This document shows positions 26,849-34,350 of a DNA stretch of 64,000 nucleotides, in pieces (the first letter of the stretch is position 1; every line of letters begins with the position of its first letter). The stretch covers positions 1,984,001-2,048,000 of the forward strand of contig OZ257136.1 of assembly GCA_965278995.1 (NCBI GenBank), given 5' to 3'. This DNA is from JADJYF01 sp965278995 (lineage in GTDB: Bacteria > Pseudomonadota > Gammaproteobacteria > Ga0077536). The translations under genes and the position numbers were made by a program. The notes under the pieces are model-generated. The model ran no database searches, was not told the DNA's origin, and saw only the letters and a list, made by a program, of their open reading frames with translations.

Positions 26849-27676
26849 TCAATGAGCCGTCTGAACGAGACTTACTCGACGACGCTTGACCGAAGACAGC
26901 AGCGCAAGTCCGGCACCAAACAACCACGCTGCTGGCGGCACAGGTACCGGGACAATACTGGAGATACCCGACAAGGTCAGCACGGTGTTGGCCGAATCGA
27001 CGGCGAGTACATCGATCGAGCGCGATGACAGGCTGAGACCCTTGTCAGAGAGACCGAAACGAATGAGGAAGGTCTCGCCTGGCCCAAGGGCCAGCGCGTT
27101 CCACTGCAAACCAACGGTCGCATCGCAGCCCGGCCCGCTCAGGCAGTCTGCATCGAAGCCCTCGGTCAGATTGTTGTTCTGCTGAAAGCTCGACAGCACC
27201 GTATCAATCGGATTGATGAACGCCCGCCCCTCGCGCCGACTTGGGTCCCCTGGCAGCTGCGCGCCCCACTTCTCCGTCACCAAATCCAGGAAGTTGACAG
27301 AGTCACCGTCCGGATTGGCGAACACCATGAAACGCAGATCGTTGAAACTCTCCGTCACACTGGTGTTCTTGATGCGGTAATCAAGCGTCAGCAGATCGCT
27401 GCCTTCGCCGGAAATCGCAAAGCTGTATTGCAGCAGCGAATTGAGGGCGACGACGCTGTCCGGGTCGTCTGCCGAACCAAGCCCCTGCACGAACAGCATC
27501 GGTTCGAGTTGAAAGACATTGCCAGCGTCACCGTAGGTGGCATTCGCCAGGCCGCCGCCGGGCGTCAGGCTGCCGGCTGGCCCGACCGCCGCGGGCGCGG
27601 CACCGGCCGAGGCCATCAGCACTGCGAGCGCGGCGTTGCGCAAGCACGGCGAAAGTGGATGAAACAGCGTGTTCAT
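26849..27676 (-). CDS. PEP-CTERM sorting-signal protein
   Basis: Exported 275-residue protein. It has an N-terminal signal peptide (residues 1-29, ending near GAAPAA) and a C-terminal sorting signal: VPVPPAAWLFGAGLALL followed by KRRR, the VPxP-x-WLF-x-G variant of PEP-CTERM recognised by exosortase. The body (30-240) is Ser/Asp/Asn-rich and beta-like with two Cys (CLSGPGC), with no known catalytic motif. A GAGGAG site precedes the ATG. The exosortase itself is not in this window. Such proteins go to the cell surface or biofilm matrix. Confidence 0.88.
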   Translation of the reverse strand: MNTLFHPLSPCLRNAALAVLMASAGAAPAAVGPAGSLTPGGGLANATYGDAGNVFQLEPMLFVQGLGSADDPDSVVALNSLLQYSFAISGEGSDLLTLDYRIKNTSVTESFNDLRFMVFANPDGDSVNFLDLVTEKWGAQLPGDPSRREGRAFINPIDTVLSSFQQNNNLTEGFDADCLSGPGCDATVGLQWNALALGPGETFLIRFGLSDKGLSLSSRSIDVLAVDSANTVLTLSGISSIVPVPVPPAAWLFGAGLALLSSVKRRRVSLVQTAH

Positions 27677-27724
27677 GATGCAAAACTCCTCAACAATCGA
27701 AATGGGTCGTTACTGGATTGCGTA

Positions 27725-28843
27725 TCAACGCGCCGGCCGCTCAGCATCGCTCGGGCTGACCAGGTCATACTCACGCACCACACCAGGCGCGATCCAGTTC
27801 TTCTCGGACGATTCCACCGGATTGATTCCCGGCTGAGTGACGACGACCTTGAGCGCCGGGCGAAGCAGGCCGCAAGCCGGGCACAGCGGCGGATTCGGAT
27901 CGTCCGGATTCGGGTAGGCTTTGCGCAATGAAATGAGAATCGACAGCGTGCCGGTCTTGCGTACGCCCTCGGCGAACAGATCGTCGGTAATCTCGTCGAT
28001 CAATTCGTTGATGGGTTTCGCCTTGGACGGGTCAAGTCTGGGATCCATCTGAGCATCCGACCAACCCTCGACCAGTCCGACTTGAACGCCGCTGTCGTTC
28101 AGCGCCACGACGGCCTCACCGGGTGCCAGCACATGCGTCAATACGATACCGGTACTTGGGTCGGTGAACAGGCCACCGGGCACTTCGAAGCCGCGTTGGA
28201 TCGACACCACCTTGTGGATTTCAGTGCGGGTACTGTCAACGCCGCGATCGGACTCCGATCCGGCGACCAGGCTGCGCACCGGCAAGAGATTTTTCGCGCC
28301 TGGCGGCGGAACTGGAATCTCCGATTTCGGCACGCCGAGCAGCGCTAGAAACGCCAGCGCCTGCTTGTACGCATCGGCGTCCGACAATTTGACCGGGATC
28401 GGCAAGGTGGTCGAATTCGGATTGAACGATGCCCGGCGCAGGAACGCGATGTCGCCGAGTCCAGGCGTCTTGCTATAGGAGAGCATGGTGTAAGCGCCGG
28501 TCGGCGACTCACGCAGCCCGGATTCAATCACGCATTTGCCGCTGTCCGGCTCCTTGACTGGCGTCGAGGTCGACTTGCAATCCGGCGCAACGTTAATAGC
28601 GTTTCGCCCGAACAACGCTGTGCTGACCCTACCCGGCTCGAAACCGCGCGAGATCGCGCCGTCGGGTTTGATCTTCATGAGCTTCTCGACGATGGGCGCA
28701 CCGCTGTCTCCGAGCAGCGGTCTCAAGGCGCCGCTGATCGCAGCGCGCAGTTGTTCCCTGGGATCGGCCGTTTGGGCCAGCGCAATGGTCGGCGCCAGCA
28801 CCAGTGCGGCAATGGCCGCTGTTACTCGCATAGTCATCAACAT
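27725..28843 (-). CDS. Exported protein of unknown function
   Basis: I do not recognise the family. The 372-residue product begins with a signal peptide (MLMTMRVTAAIAALVLAPT..., cleaved near ALAQ). The ATG at 28843 has AAGGAG seven bases before it. The mature part has Cys pairs, including CPACG near 338-342, and mixed alpha/beta content with many Pro/Asp. It lies 48 bases upstream of the PEP-CTERM gene on the same strand and 95 bases downstream of another exported protein, so the three may be expressed together. A periplasmic or secreted location is inferred. Confidence 0.75.
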   Translation of the reverse strand: MLMTMRVTAAIAALVLAPTIALAQTADPREQLRAAISGALRPLLGDSGAPIVEKLMKIKPDGAISRGFEPGRVSTALFGRNAINVAPDCKSTSTPVKEPDSGKCVIESGLRESPTGAYTMLSYSKTPGLGDIAFLRRASFNPNSTTLPIPVKLSDADAYKQALAFLALLGVPKSEIPVPPPGAKNLLPVRSLVAGSESDRGVDSTRTEIHKVVSIQRGFEVPGGLFTDPSTGIVLTHVLAPGEAVVALNDSGVQVGLVEGWSDAQMDPRLDPSKAKPINELIDEITDDLFAEGVRKTGTLSILISLRKAYPNPDDPNPPLCPACGLLRPALKVVVTQPGINPVESSEKNWIAPGVVREYDLVSPSDAERPAR

Positions 28844-28909
28844 GTCCGGTCTCCTTGCATGGCAGCGCGCCGCCAGTGAACCCGAGTTCGCGTGCGCGAC
28901 TGCAGTGGT

Positions 28910-28938
28910 ATCGATAGAGGTCTGGTGTGCCTATCGAT
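28910..28938. repeat. Perfect inverted repeat between two exported-protein genes
   Basis: ATCGATAG and CTATCGAT, eight bases each, are separated by 13 bases and end immediately at the stop codon of the 28939-29856 gene. It could be a terminator without T run or an operator for the downstream gene, whose ATG is 67 bases away. Confidence 0.45.
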
Positions 28939-29856
28939 TCAGGGGTTGAAGGCGTCCTGCGCTACCGGGTCGCAACCGACGTAGCCCATCCACGCGTAAT
29001 AGCTGCGGCCTGACGGTGAGCCGAAAGCGCCGGTATTGTTGTAGCGCTCGTTCAGCAAGCGATTGAGCGCACTGCTGGCAGTCGCGCCGATGGTCATCGC
29101 GGTCGGACATTGATCCTGACAGGTGCCGAACCAGTTCCATGGATCGTATCCGGCACAGGCAAACCGATTCGGCTTGTAGTGATTGGTGACCCAAGCAGTC
29201 GATACCGGCTGCGCATGCCCGGCAAATGCCGTCGCCCAGTAGTTGCCGTTGAAATCACTGGTAATGAACATGACGCCGTGGAAACCGGTCATCACGTGCA
29301 GCCCTTTCGCCGAGCCGGGCTTTTTCATCGCCACCCGCATATTGCTGAAGTAATTGTCGTTCAGACTCAAACACGACGAGGCGTGCAGGATCTTGAGATT
29401 GCTGTCGCCGACAAACATATTGCCCGAGCCGCCCGCGCCCATGACCAGGCTGCAGCTGCCCAGCGCCGAGTTGCGCATGAGCGCGCCCCAGCCGTTACCG
29501 GCATCGAAACCGTGCGCGGCGACGATTGCTGCATCCGGCCAGTCGACGTAGGAACTATCTGCGCAGCTCGCGTTGATGGTGGGGTCGCAGAATCGCTTGA
29601 CGGTCATGTTGCCGTCGATGAACTTGCCGGTGCGTTGATGCCCGATGATACCCATGGCGTCGTACCACGACTGCGCCATGCCCGGCCACGAACCGCGATT
29701 GGCGTCGGTGTCGCCCGGCGCGCAGTTACCCGAACTCCAGTTGCCGATTGCGTACATGTCGACTTTCAGTGCATGGGCCGACGACAGCGCGGCGGCCATG
29801 AGCACACCGACGAGCGTCTTGATCAGCGGACTAGCCCGCCATTGTGATGGTTTCAT
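28939..29856 (-). CDS. Exported protein with caspase-like His/Cys arrangement
   Basis: A 305-residue secreted protein. The ATG at 29856 has a strong AGGAGGAAT site; the open frame upstream is not coding-like. The signal peptide runs to about residue 29 (SSAHA). The mature part has a strand ending in VAAHG (His115) and a later strand KILHASSCL with Cys162, the order and spacing of the His-Gly and Cys catalytic dyad in caspase/gingipain-fold (clan CD) peptidases. Several other Cys suggest disulphides. It resembles DUF6345-type proteins, but the family assignment is from memory. It is divergent from a kinase-like gene. Confidence 0.7.
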   Translation of the reverse strand: MKPSQWRASPLIKTLVGVLMAAALSSAHALKVDMYAIGNWSSGNCAPGDTDANRGSWPGMAQSWYDAMGIIGHQRTGKFIDGNMTVKRFCDPTINASCADSSYVDWPDAAIVAAHGFDAGNGWGALMRNSALGSCSLVMGAGGSGNMFVGDSNLKILHASSCLSLNDNYFSNMRVAMKKPGSAKGLHVMTGFHGVMFITSDFNGNYWATAFAGHAQPVSTAWVTNHYKPNRFACAGYDPWNWFGTCQDQCPTAMTIGATASSALNRLLNERYNNTGAFGSPSGRSYYAWMGYVGCDPVAQDAFNP

Positions 29857-30230
29857 TGCGATTCCTCCTGGTTTTGGTGACCGCGGAGTCGCCGGCCGAC
29901 ATCTCAGGCACTGTTTTGGTCGCCTGTTTCGTATCGTTCCCGCCATTCCGCCCAAGGCCCCTGGGGCTCAGCTGAAAAATTTTCAGCCGACATCCAGCGT
30001 GTAACAAAGTTTCACGATTAACGTAGAGGGCGTCAACGCGCCATCCGATGTATTAGCGAGAACTGCATCACGGGACCGGGTTGGTGCATCGCGAGCACCT
30101 GAAGTCGGATGGCGCCGTGAAGTCTGTACGTCGGCCAGGCACGATGCCTACAATGGCTGCACCCCACCGGGACGCCCTCCCCGCCAGCCACCGCGCCGGA
30201 CCAGACTCGCGTGGAACAGCCAGAAGGACT
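29857..30230. promoter_or_regulatory. Divergent intergenic region with two palindromes
   Basis: This 374-base gap separates the caspase-like gene (minus) from the kinase-like gene (plus). It holds a perfect palindrome GCTGAAAA-A-TTTTCAGC at 29971-29987 and an imperfect one, GTGTAAC-AAA-GTTTCAC, at 29999-30015. The sequence here is more AT-rich than the genes. Both may be operator sites for divergent promoters. No credible gene is present in the gap. Confidence 0.4.
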
Positions 30231-30959
30231 ATGGCCGCTCTACCCCGCATTTCGAGTTTCGCGTTGCAACCAGGGTTGGTACTCGGCCGCAAGTATCGTG
30301 TCGAATCACGGCTGGGCGCCGGCTGGGAAGGCGAGGTCTACAAGATAGTGGAGCTCGGCACCGGCATCGCGCGCGCGGCCAAGCTGTTTTTCCCCCATCG
30401 CAATCTGCGCAATCGCGCGGCGCGCTACTACGCGCTCAAGCTGCACAAGCTGCGCCATTGCGGCATTCTGATCCAGTATTACGCGCAGGACGTCGTCGAA
30501 TTCGAAGGCCGACGAATCACCATGCTGATCTCGGAATTCGTCGAAGGAGAATTGCTGAGCGAATTACTGACGCGACAACCCGGTCGCGCGTTGACACCCT
30601 TCGAAGCCCTGCACCTGCTGCACTCGCTGGCGGCAGGCATTGCCGACATTCACATGGCGCGCGAGTATCACGGCGATCTGCACACCGATAACGTCATCGT
30701 TCGTCGACACGGTCTCGGTTTCGAAATCAAGCTGATCGATCTCTATCACTGGGACATGCCCCGGCGCGAGAACATCCAGGGTGATGTCTGCGATCTGATC
30801 CGGCTGTTCTACGACGCCCTCGGCGGTGCCCGGAAGTACCGCCATCATCGCCTCGAAATCAAAGCGATCTGCTGTGGCCTCAAACGCTCGCTACTGGTGC
30901 GCAAATTCAAGAACGCCGGGCATCTGCGCGACTATCTTGAGACGATGCTGTGGGACTGA
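30231..30959 (+). CDS. Small protein-kinase-like protein
   Basis: A 242-residue kinase-fold protein, with ATG at 30231 preceded by AGAAGGA. It has a glycine-rich loop (RLGAGWEGEVY near 27-37), a candidate ATP-binding Lys in RAAKLFF (Lys51), a catalytic loop HGDLHTDN at 147-154 and a short C-lobe. The usual DFG is replaced by DLY (Asp170), and there is no activation-loop phosphorylation region or sensor domain. The HGDLHTDN form resembles RIO/Bud32/APH-type kinases more than Hanks kinases. The substrate is unknown. It faces the caspase-like gene across a shared promoter region. Confidence 0.8.
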   Translation: MAALPRISSFALQPGLVLGRKYRVESRLGAGWEGEVYKIVELGTGIARAAKLFFPHRNLRNRAARYYALKLHKLRHCGILIQYYAQDVVEFEGRRITMLISEFVEGELLSELLTRQPGRALTPFEALHLLHSLAAGIADIHMAREYHGDLHTDNVIVRRHGLGFEIKLIDLYHWDMPRRENIQGDVCDLIRLFYDALGGARKYRHHRLEIKAICCGLKRSLLVRKFKNAGHLRDYLETMLWD

Positions 30960-31188
30960 ACGGGAAGACCTTCGTTAAGCGTTGATCAGATTCCTGACGT
31001 GGGTGCGTGGTCGTGGTCTCGTGACGGGACACGCTGCAAGTACATCCATATAAGCTCCGGCGCGCGCGGTAGTGGAGCCATTCAGGGACGGATGGCGTAA
31101 CGGTAGCCAGCCCCTGTTCCCGCCAGCGACCCGCTGCACGGCGCAGCAACCTCGATACAGACACCGCAACACAGCGCGTCAACCTCGG

Positions 31189-31776
31189 CTAAGCCACCGT
31201 AGCAGTCTGTTGCGCTAAGGGCGCTGCCAGCAACGAATCCATGGCTTCTTCAATGTAGTCCGGCAGCACCCTTTCGGCGCGATACACGCGCATCCGCTCA
31301 GACGGCACTTCGTCGAAGTTGCCGATGTCGCCGCGGCAGGCGGCGTGGCCGCACATGCAGTGGAAGCGGAACGGAAAATCAATCTGGGTCAGCGCGTAGT
31401 CGAAGAACAATTCATCGCCGGCGGCAATGTCGTACCGCGCGACCAGGTAGACGCCGGTGCGGGAAAATTGAACGTGGCAGTTCGGTTCGCAGGCGTGGTT
31501 GACGTAGTCGTCAGCCCCGCCTGACAGACCCAGATAGGCGTCCGGCCCGATCTGCAAATAGCCATCGTGTCCATGCGCTTTGGCGACGCGCGCAACATCG
31601 GTGCGAACGAGCGGTTCCCCGGCGAACTTCAAGAGCCGCTCGCCGGCCCTGACTGCCGTCCGCGTGAATACGCCTCGCCCACCGCAAGATTCCCTGACTT
31701 CGATGTCTCCTGCCATGTCCATGCCGTGCCCTTGTCGCTGATTCGTGGCCAGCCGCGTTTTATCCGTGATCTCCAT
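31189..31776 (-). CDS. SET-domain protein
   Basis: A 195-residue protein with a SET fold, the S-adenosylmethionine-dependent lysine methyltransferase domain more typical of eukaryotes. Visible motifs are GRGVFTRTAVRAGE near 33-46, DDYVNHACEPNC near 89-100 (SET motif NHxCxPN), ELFFDYAL near 121-128, and a post-SET-like Cys cluster CMCGHAACRG near 139-148. A second in-frame ATG at 31722 has a better ribosome-binding site (AAGGGCA) and may be the real start. Bacterial SET proteins of this size are usually of unknown target. It stands alone on the minus strand. Confidence 0.85.
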   Translation of the reverse strand: MEITDKTRLATNQRQGHGMDMAGDIEVRESCGGRGVFTRTAVRAGERLLKFAGEPLVRTDVARVAKAHGHDGYLQIGPDAYLGLSGGADDYVNHACEPNCHVQFSRTGVYLVARYDIAAGDELFFDYALTQIDFPFRFHCMCGHAACRGDIGNFDEVPSERMRVYRAERVLPDYIEEAMDSLLAAPLAQQTATVA

Positions 31777-31816
31777 CAGAAACGCAAGCTTTCAGCGACC
31801 GCCAACGGCAGCCGAA

Positions 31817-32599
31817 TTACAGCATCGTATAGCCGCCGTCCACCGCCCACGACTGACCGTTGACATAGCTCGATTCGTCTGAGGCCAGATAGACCGCCAG
31901 GCCGGCAACTTCAGCGGGCCTGATCCAGCGTCCGAGTGGCACGTTGGCATTCATGCGGGCGGCTACTTCGTCTTGGGTCGCGCCTGTAATCGAAGCGTGA
32001 TTGGCCATGAAACCCTGTGCCATGTCGGTATCCACGACCCACGGACAAATCGCATTGACAAGCACATTGAATGGCGCCATCTCGAGCGCCAGACATCGTG
32101 TGATGCCGACGACGGCATGCTTGGATGCGTTATAGGCGCTCTGGTTGCGCGTACCGCCTTTGCCGGCCGTCGAGGCGATGTTGATCACCCGGCCGCGCTG
32201 ACGCGCGATCATCGCCGGCAGAACTGCCTGCGTGACATGAAACACGCTGTAGACGTTGCTTTCGATAACCTGCTTGAACTGCTCGAAGCTGTAGTCGACG
32301 AAGCGTTCGGCGATATGGATTCCGGCGTTGTTCACCAGGATATCCAGCGGCCGCCACGCTTCGGCACTCGCCACCATCGCCATGACTGCCGCGCGATCGG
32401 TAACGTCGCAAGCCAGTGCCTTGACCTCGACGCCACTGATGCGTGCGATGTCGCTGGCGGTCTCGGCCAGTCTATCGGCGTCGCGCGCGTTCAAGACGAG
32501 TGCCGCACCTTCGGCGGCGAAGGCTTCGGCAATGGCACGCCCGATGCCGCGGCTGGCTCCCGTGATGAGCGCTGTTTTGCCCTGCAGTCGAATTCCCAC
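31817..32599 (-). CDS. SDR family oxidoreductase (3-hydroxybutyrate dehydrogenase-like)
   Basis: Classical SDR of 260 residues. I start at the GTG at 32599, which has AGGAGAA five bases before it and gives the normal family N-terminus (GIRLQGKTALITGASRGIG). It shows NNAG near 88-91, catalytic Ser in NIASTAGKGG, and YNASKHA. The end (SYVNGQSWAVDGGYTM) is that of FabG/BDH-like enzymes. It follows the TauD-type gene by 13 bases, so the two are probably one operon for a side-chain or acid catabolic step. Confidence 0.9.
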   Translation of the reverse strand: MGIRLQGKTALITGASRGIGRAIAEAFAAEGAALVLNARDADRLAETASDIARISGVEVKALACDVTDRAAVMAMVASAEAWRPLDILVNNAGIHIAERFVDYSFEQFKQVIESNVYSVFHVTQAVLPAMIARQRGRVINIASTAGKGGTRNQSAYNASKHAVVGITRCLALEMAPFNVLVNAICPWVVDTDMAQGFMANHASITGATQDEVAARMNANVPLGRWIRPAEVAGLAVYLASDESSYVNGQSWAVDGGYTML

Positions 32600-32612
32600 T
32601 GCTGTTCTCCTG

Positions 32613-33488
32613 TTATTGTGACGTGACGGCCTGCGGTCGTTCGCCGGCGATGGTCGTACGGTACATGAGTCGCTGGTGCCCTTCGTAGCCGCCGTCGGCG
32701 TAGTGCACGACACAGCGGTTGTCCCATATCAACAGAGTCCGATCGCGCCAGCGATGGCGATAAACGAATTCATCGCGCGTCATATGGCGGAACAGGAATT
32801 CGAGCAATGCTCGGCTCTCCTCGGCATGCAGACCGACGATGGCCAGCGTATACACATGATTGATATACAACGCCGGCCGACCCGACAGAGGATGGCGGCG
32901 GACCAGCGGATGAACCTGGGTCTGTTCGGCCTCGGCAGAGACGACTATCTGCATCGTCCGGCTGGCGTCGTCGCGCGCGAACAGCCCTTTCGGGCCATAC
33001 GATGGTGCTGCCGAATGGACAGCCTGGAGCCCTTCGAGCATGCGCTGCATTGTCGGCGACAACGCTGCGAACGCCCGATAGCCGTCCGCGAACACCGTAT
33101 CGCCGCCGACTGGCGGCGTGTCGACGGCATAGAGCACGGTGGCACTCGGTGGCGATTCCTGAAAGCTCCAGTCGGAGTGCCACAAGCTGCCGAAGATCGG
33201 CGCGGTTTCGCCAGCGGCGCGTTTGACTTCGATGACATGCGGATAATCCGCCATCGGCTTCACATAAGGGTCGTGTCCAAAACGACCAAGCGCGCCGCAG
33301 AACGTCTGTAAGGTAGCCGGCGTGAGGTCCTGGCGCGGAAAACTCAGTACGGGATAGGTGGTCCACGCTGCCATGATCGCGTCGCGCATGGATGCCGACA
33401 GCGGAGCCGACAAGTCGACGCCGGTCATGCTGGCAGCGAACCCGGCCCGCGCCGGCTCCACTGCAATTGTTTGTTCACCTGACATCAT
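32613..33488 (-). CDS. TauD/TfdA family 2-oxoglutarate-dependent dioxygenase
   Basis: Fe(II)/2-oxoglutarate dioxygenase of 291 residues. The HxD iron motif is WHSDWSFQ near 103-110 and the distal His is in NRCVVHYADG near 261-270, with the 2-oxoglutarate-binding Arg about ten residues later. It begins with two ATG codons after GGGAGACGGG. Family members hydroxylate taurine, 2,4-D, carnitine precursors or similar, and the substrate here is unknown. It is divergent from a cupin gene. Confidence 0.9.
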   Translation of the reverse strand: MMSGEQTIAVEPARAGFAASMTGVDLSAPLSASMRDAIMAAWTTYPVLSFPRQDLTPATLQTFCGALGRFGHDPYVKPMADYPHVIEVKRAAGETAPIFGSLWHSDWSFQESPPSATVLYAVDTPPVGGDTVFADGYRAFAALSPTMQRMLEGLQAVHSAAPSYGPKGLFARDDASRTMQIVVSAEAEQTQVHPLVRRHPLSGRPALYINHVYTLAIVGLHAEESRALLEFLFRHMTRDEFVYRHRWRDRTLLIWDNRCVVHYADGGYEGHQRLMYRTTIAGERPQAVTSQ

Positions 33489-33627
33489 CCCGTCTCCCTC
33501 GATCGCTGCTCGCCACGCATTGTACGTGCCGCCCGGGCCGCGGCGAACCCGCCGCCGTGGCCCGATGCAGCAGGCAGCATCAACAGCTATGCTAGCGGGC
33601 AGCGGTCGTTATCCCAGGAGCAGCGCC

Positions 33628-34269
33628 ATGGCTTTCGAAGAACAGATCCCACGCCGGTACGTCACACGGGCCGACATGGAACAGCGCGTGGCCCGCTTCA
33701 AGGATCTGAAAGGTTTCGACGGCGGTTTGCCGGACAGCGCCATGATCGGCGCAGAACGCGTCCTCTATAACGTTCTCGGCTTTCAGCCACCGCCTGGTGA
33801 ATCGACCGGCGTGGTCTCCCCTGTCGGTGCCAAGGCCGCGCGCATGTCGTCAATCAAGATCATGGAAGGGTTCAATCTCGGCTACTGCGAAGCGCTGCCG
33901 GGCAAAGGCCCGATGATGCACAATCACGACACCAACGAAACCTTCATTGCGATGACTGGCCGCTGGCGCGCGAGCTGGGAAGACGAGCATGGTCAGGTTG
34001 AGCATATCGATCTCGAGCCGCTCGATGTCATTTCGTTCCCACCTGGCCTCATCCGACGGTTCGAGAATGTCACCGATGGTCCAGCCGATCAGTATTCGGT
34101 GCTGATGTTCGTGATTGCTGGGGACGCGCCCGGCGCCGAGTTCAGTCGCGAAGCCCTTGCCGAAATCGACGCGGCCGGTCTGCTCAAATCCGCACAGAGC
34201 GGGAACGAAACTGATACCGACGACTGGGTGCGGCCGCACACGGATACGAGCACCTTCCGCGCCGCCTGA
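33628..34269 (+). CDS. Cupin-domain protein
   Basis: A 213-residue cytoplasmic protein with ATG at 33628 and CAGGAG ahead. The cupin motif is HNHDTNETFIAMTGRW near 98-113, and motif 2 includes PLDVISFPPGLIRRFEN near 131-147. There is no signal peptide. Relatives are mostly unassigned, some being dioxygenases or isomerases. It is divergent from the TauD-type gene and 81 bases upstream of selD, so co-transcription with selD is possible but not shown. Confidence 0.82.
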   Translation: MAFEEQIPRRYVTRADMEQRVARFKDLKGFDGGLPDSAMIGAERVLYNVLGFQPPPGESTGVVSPVGAKAARMSSIKIMEGFNLGYCEALPGKGPMMHNHDTNETFIAMTGRWRASWEDEHGQVEHIDLEPLDVISFPPGLIRRFENVTDGPADQYSVLMFVIAGDAPGAEFSREALAEIDAAGLLKSAQSGNETDTDDWVRPHTDTSTFRAA

Positions 34270-34350
34270 GCGACGCACCTGATCCTGGTCGGCGACTGCA
34301 GTCGCCGACTCCCGCCTGCGCGACCTGGACTTTGGCCCCGACACTGACGC

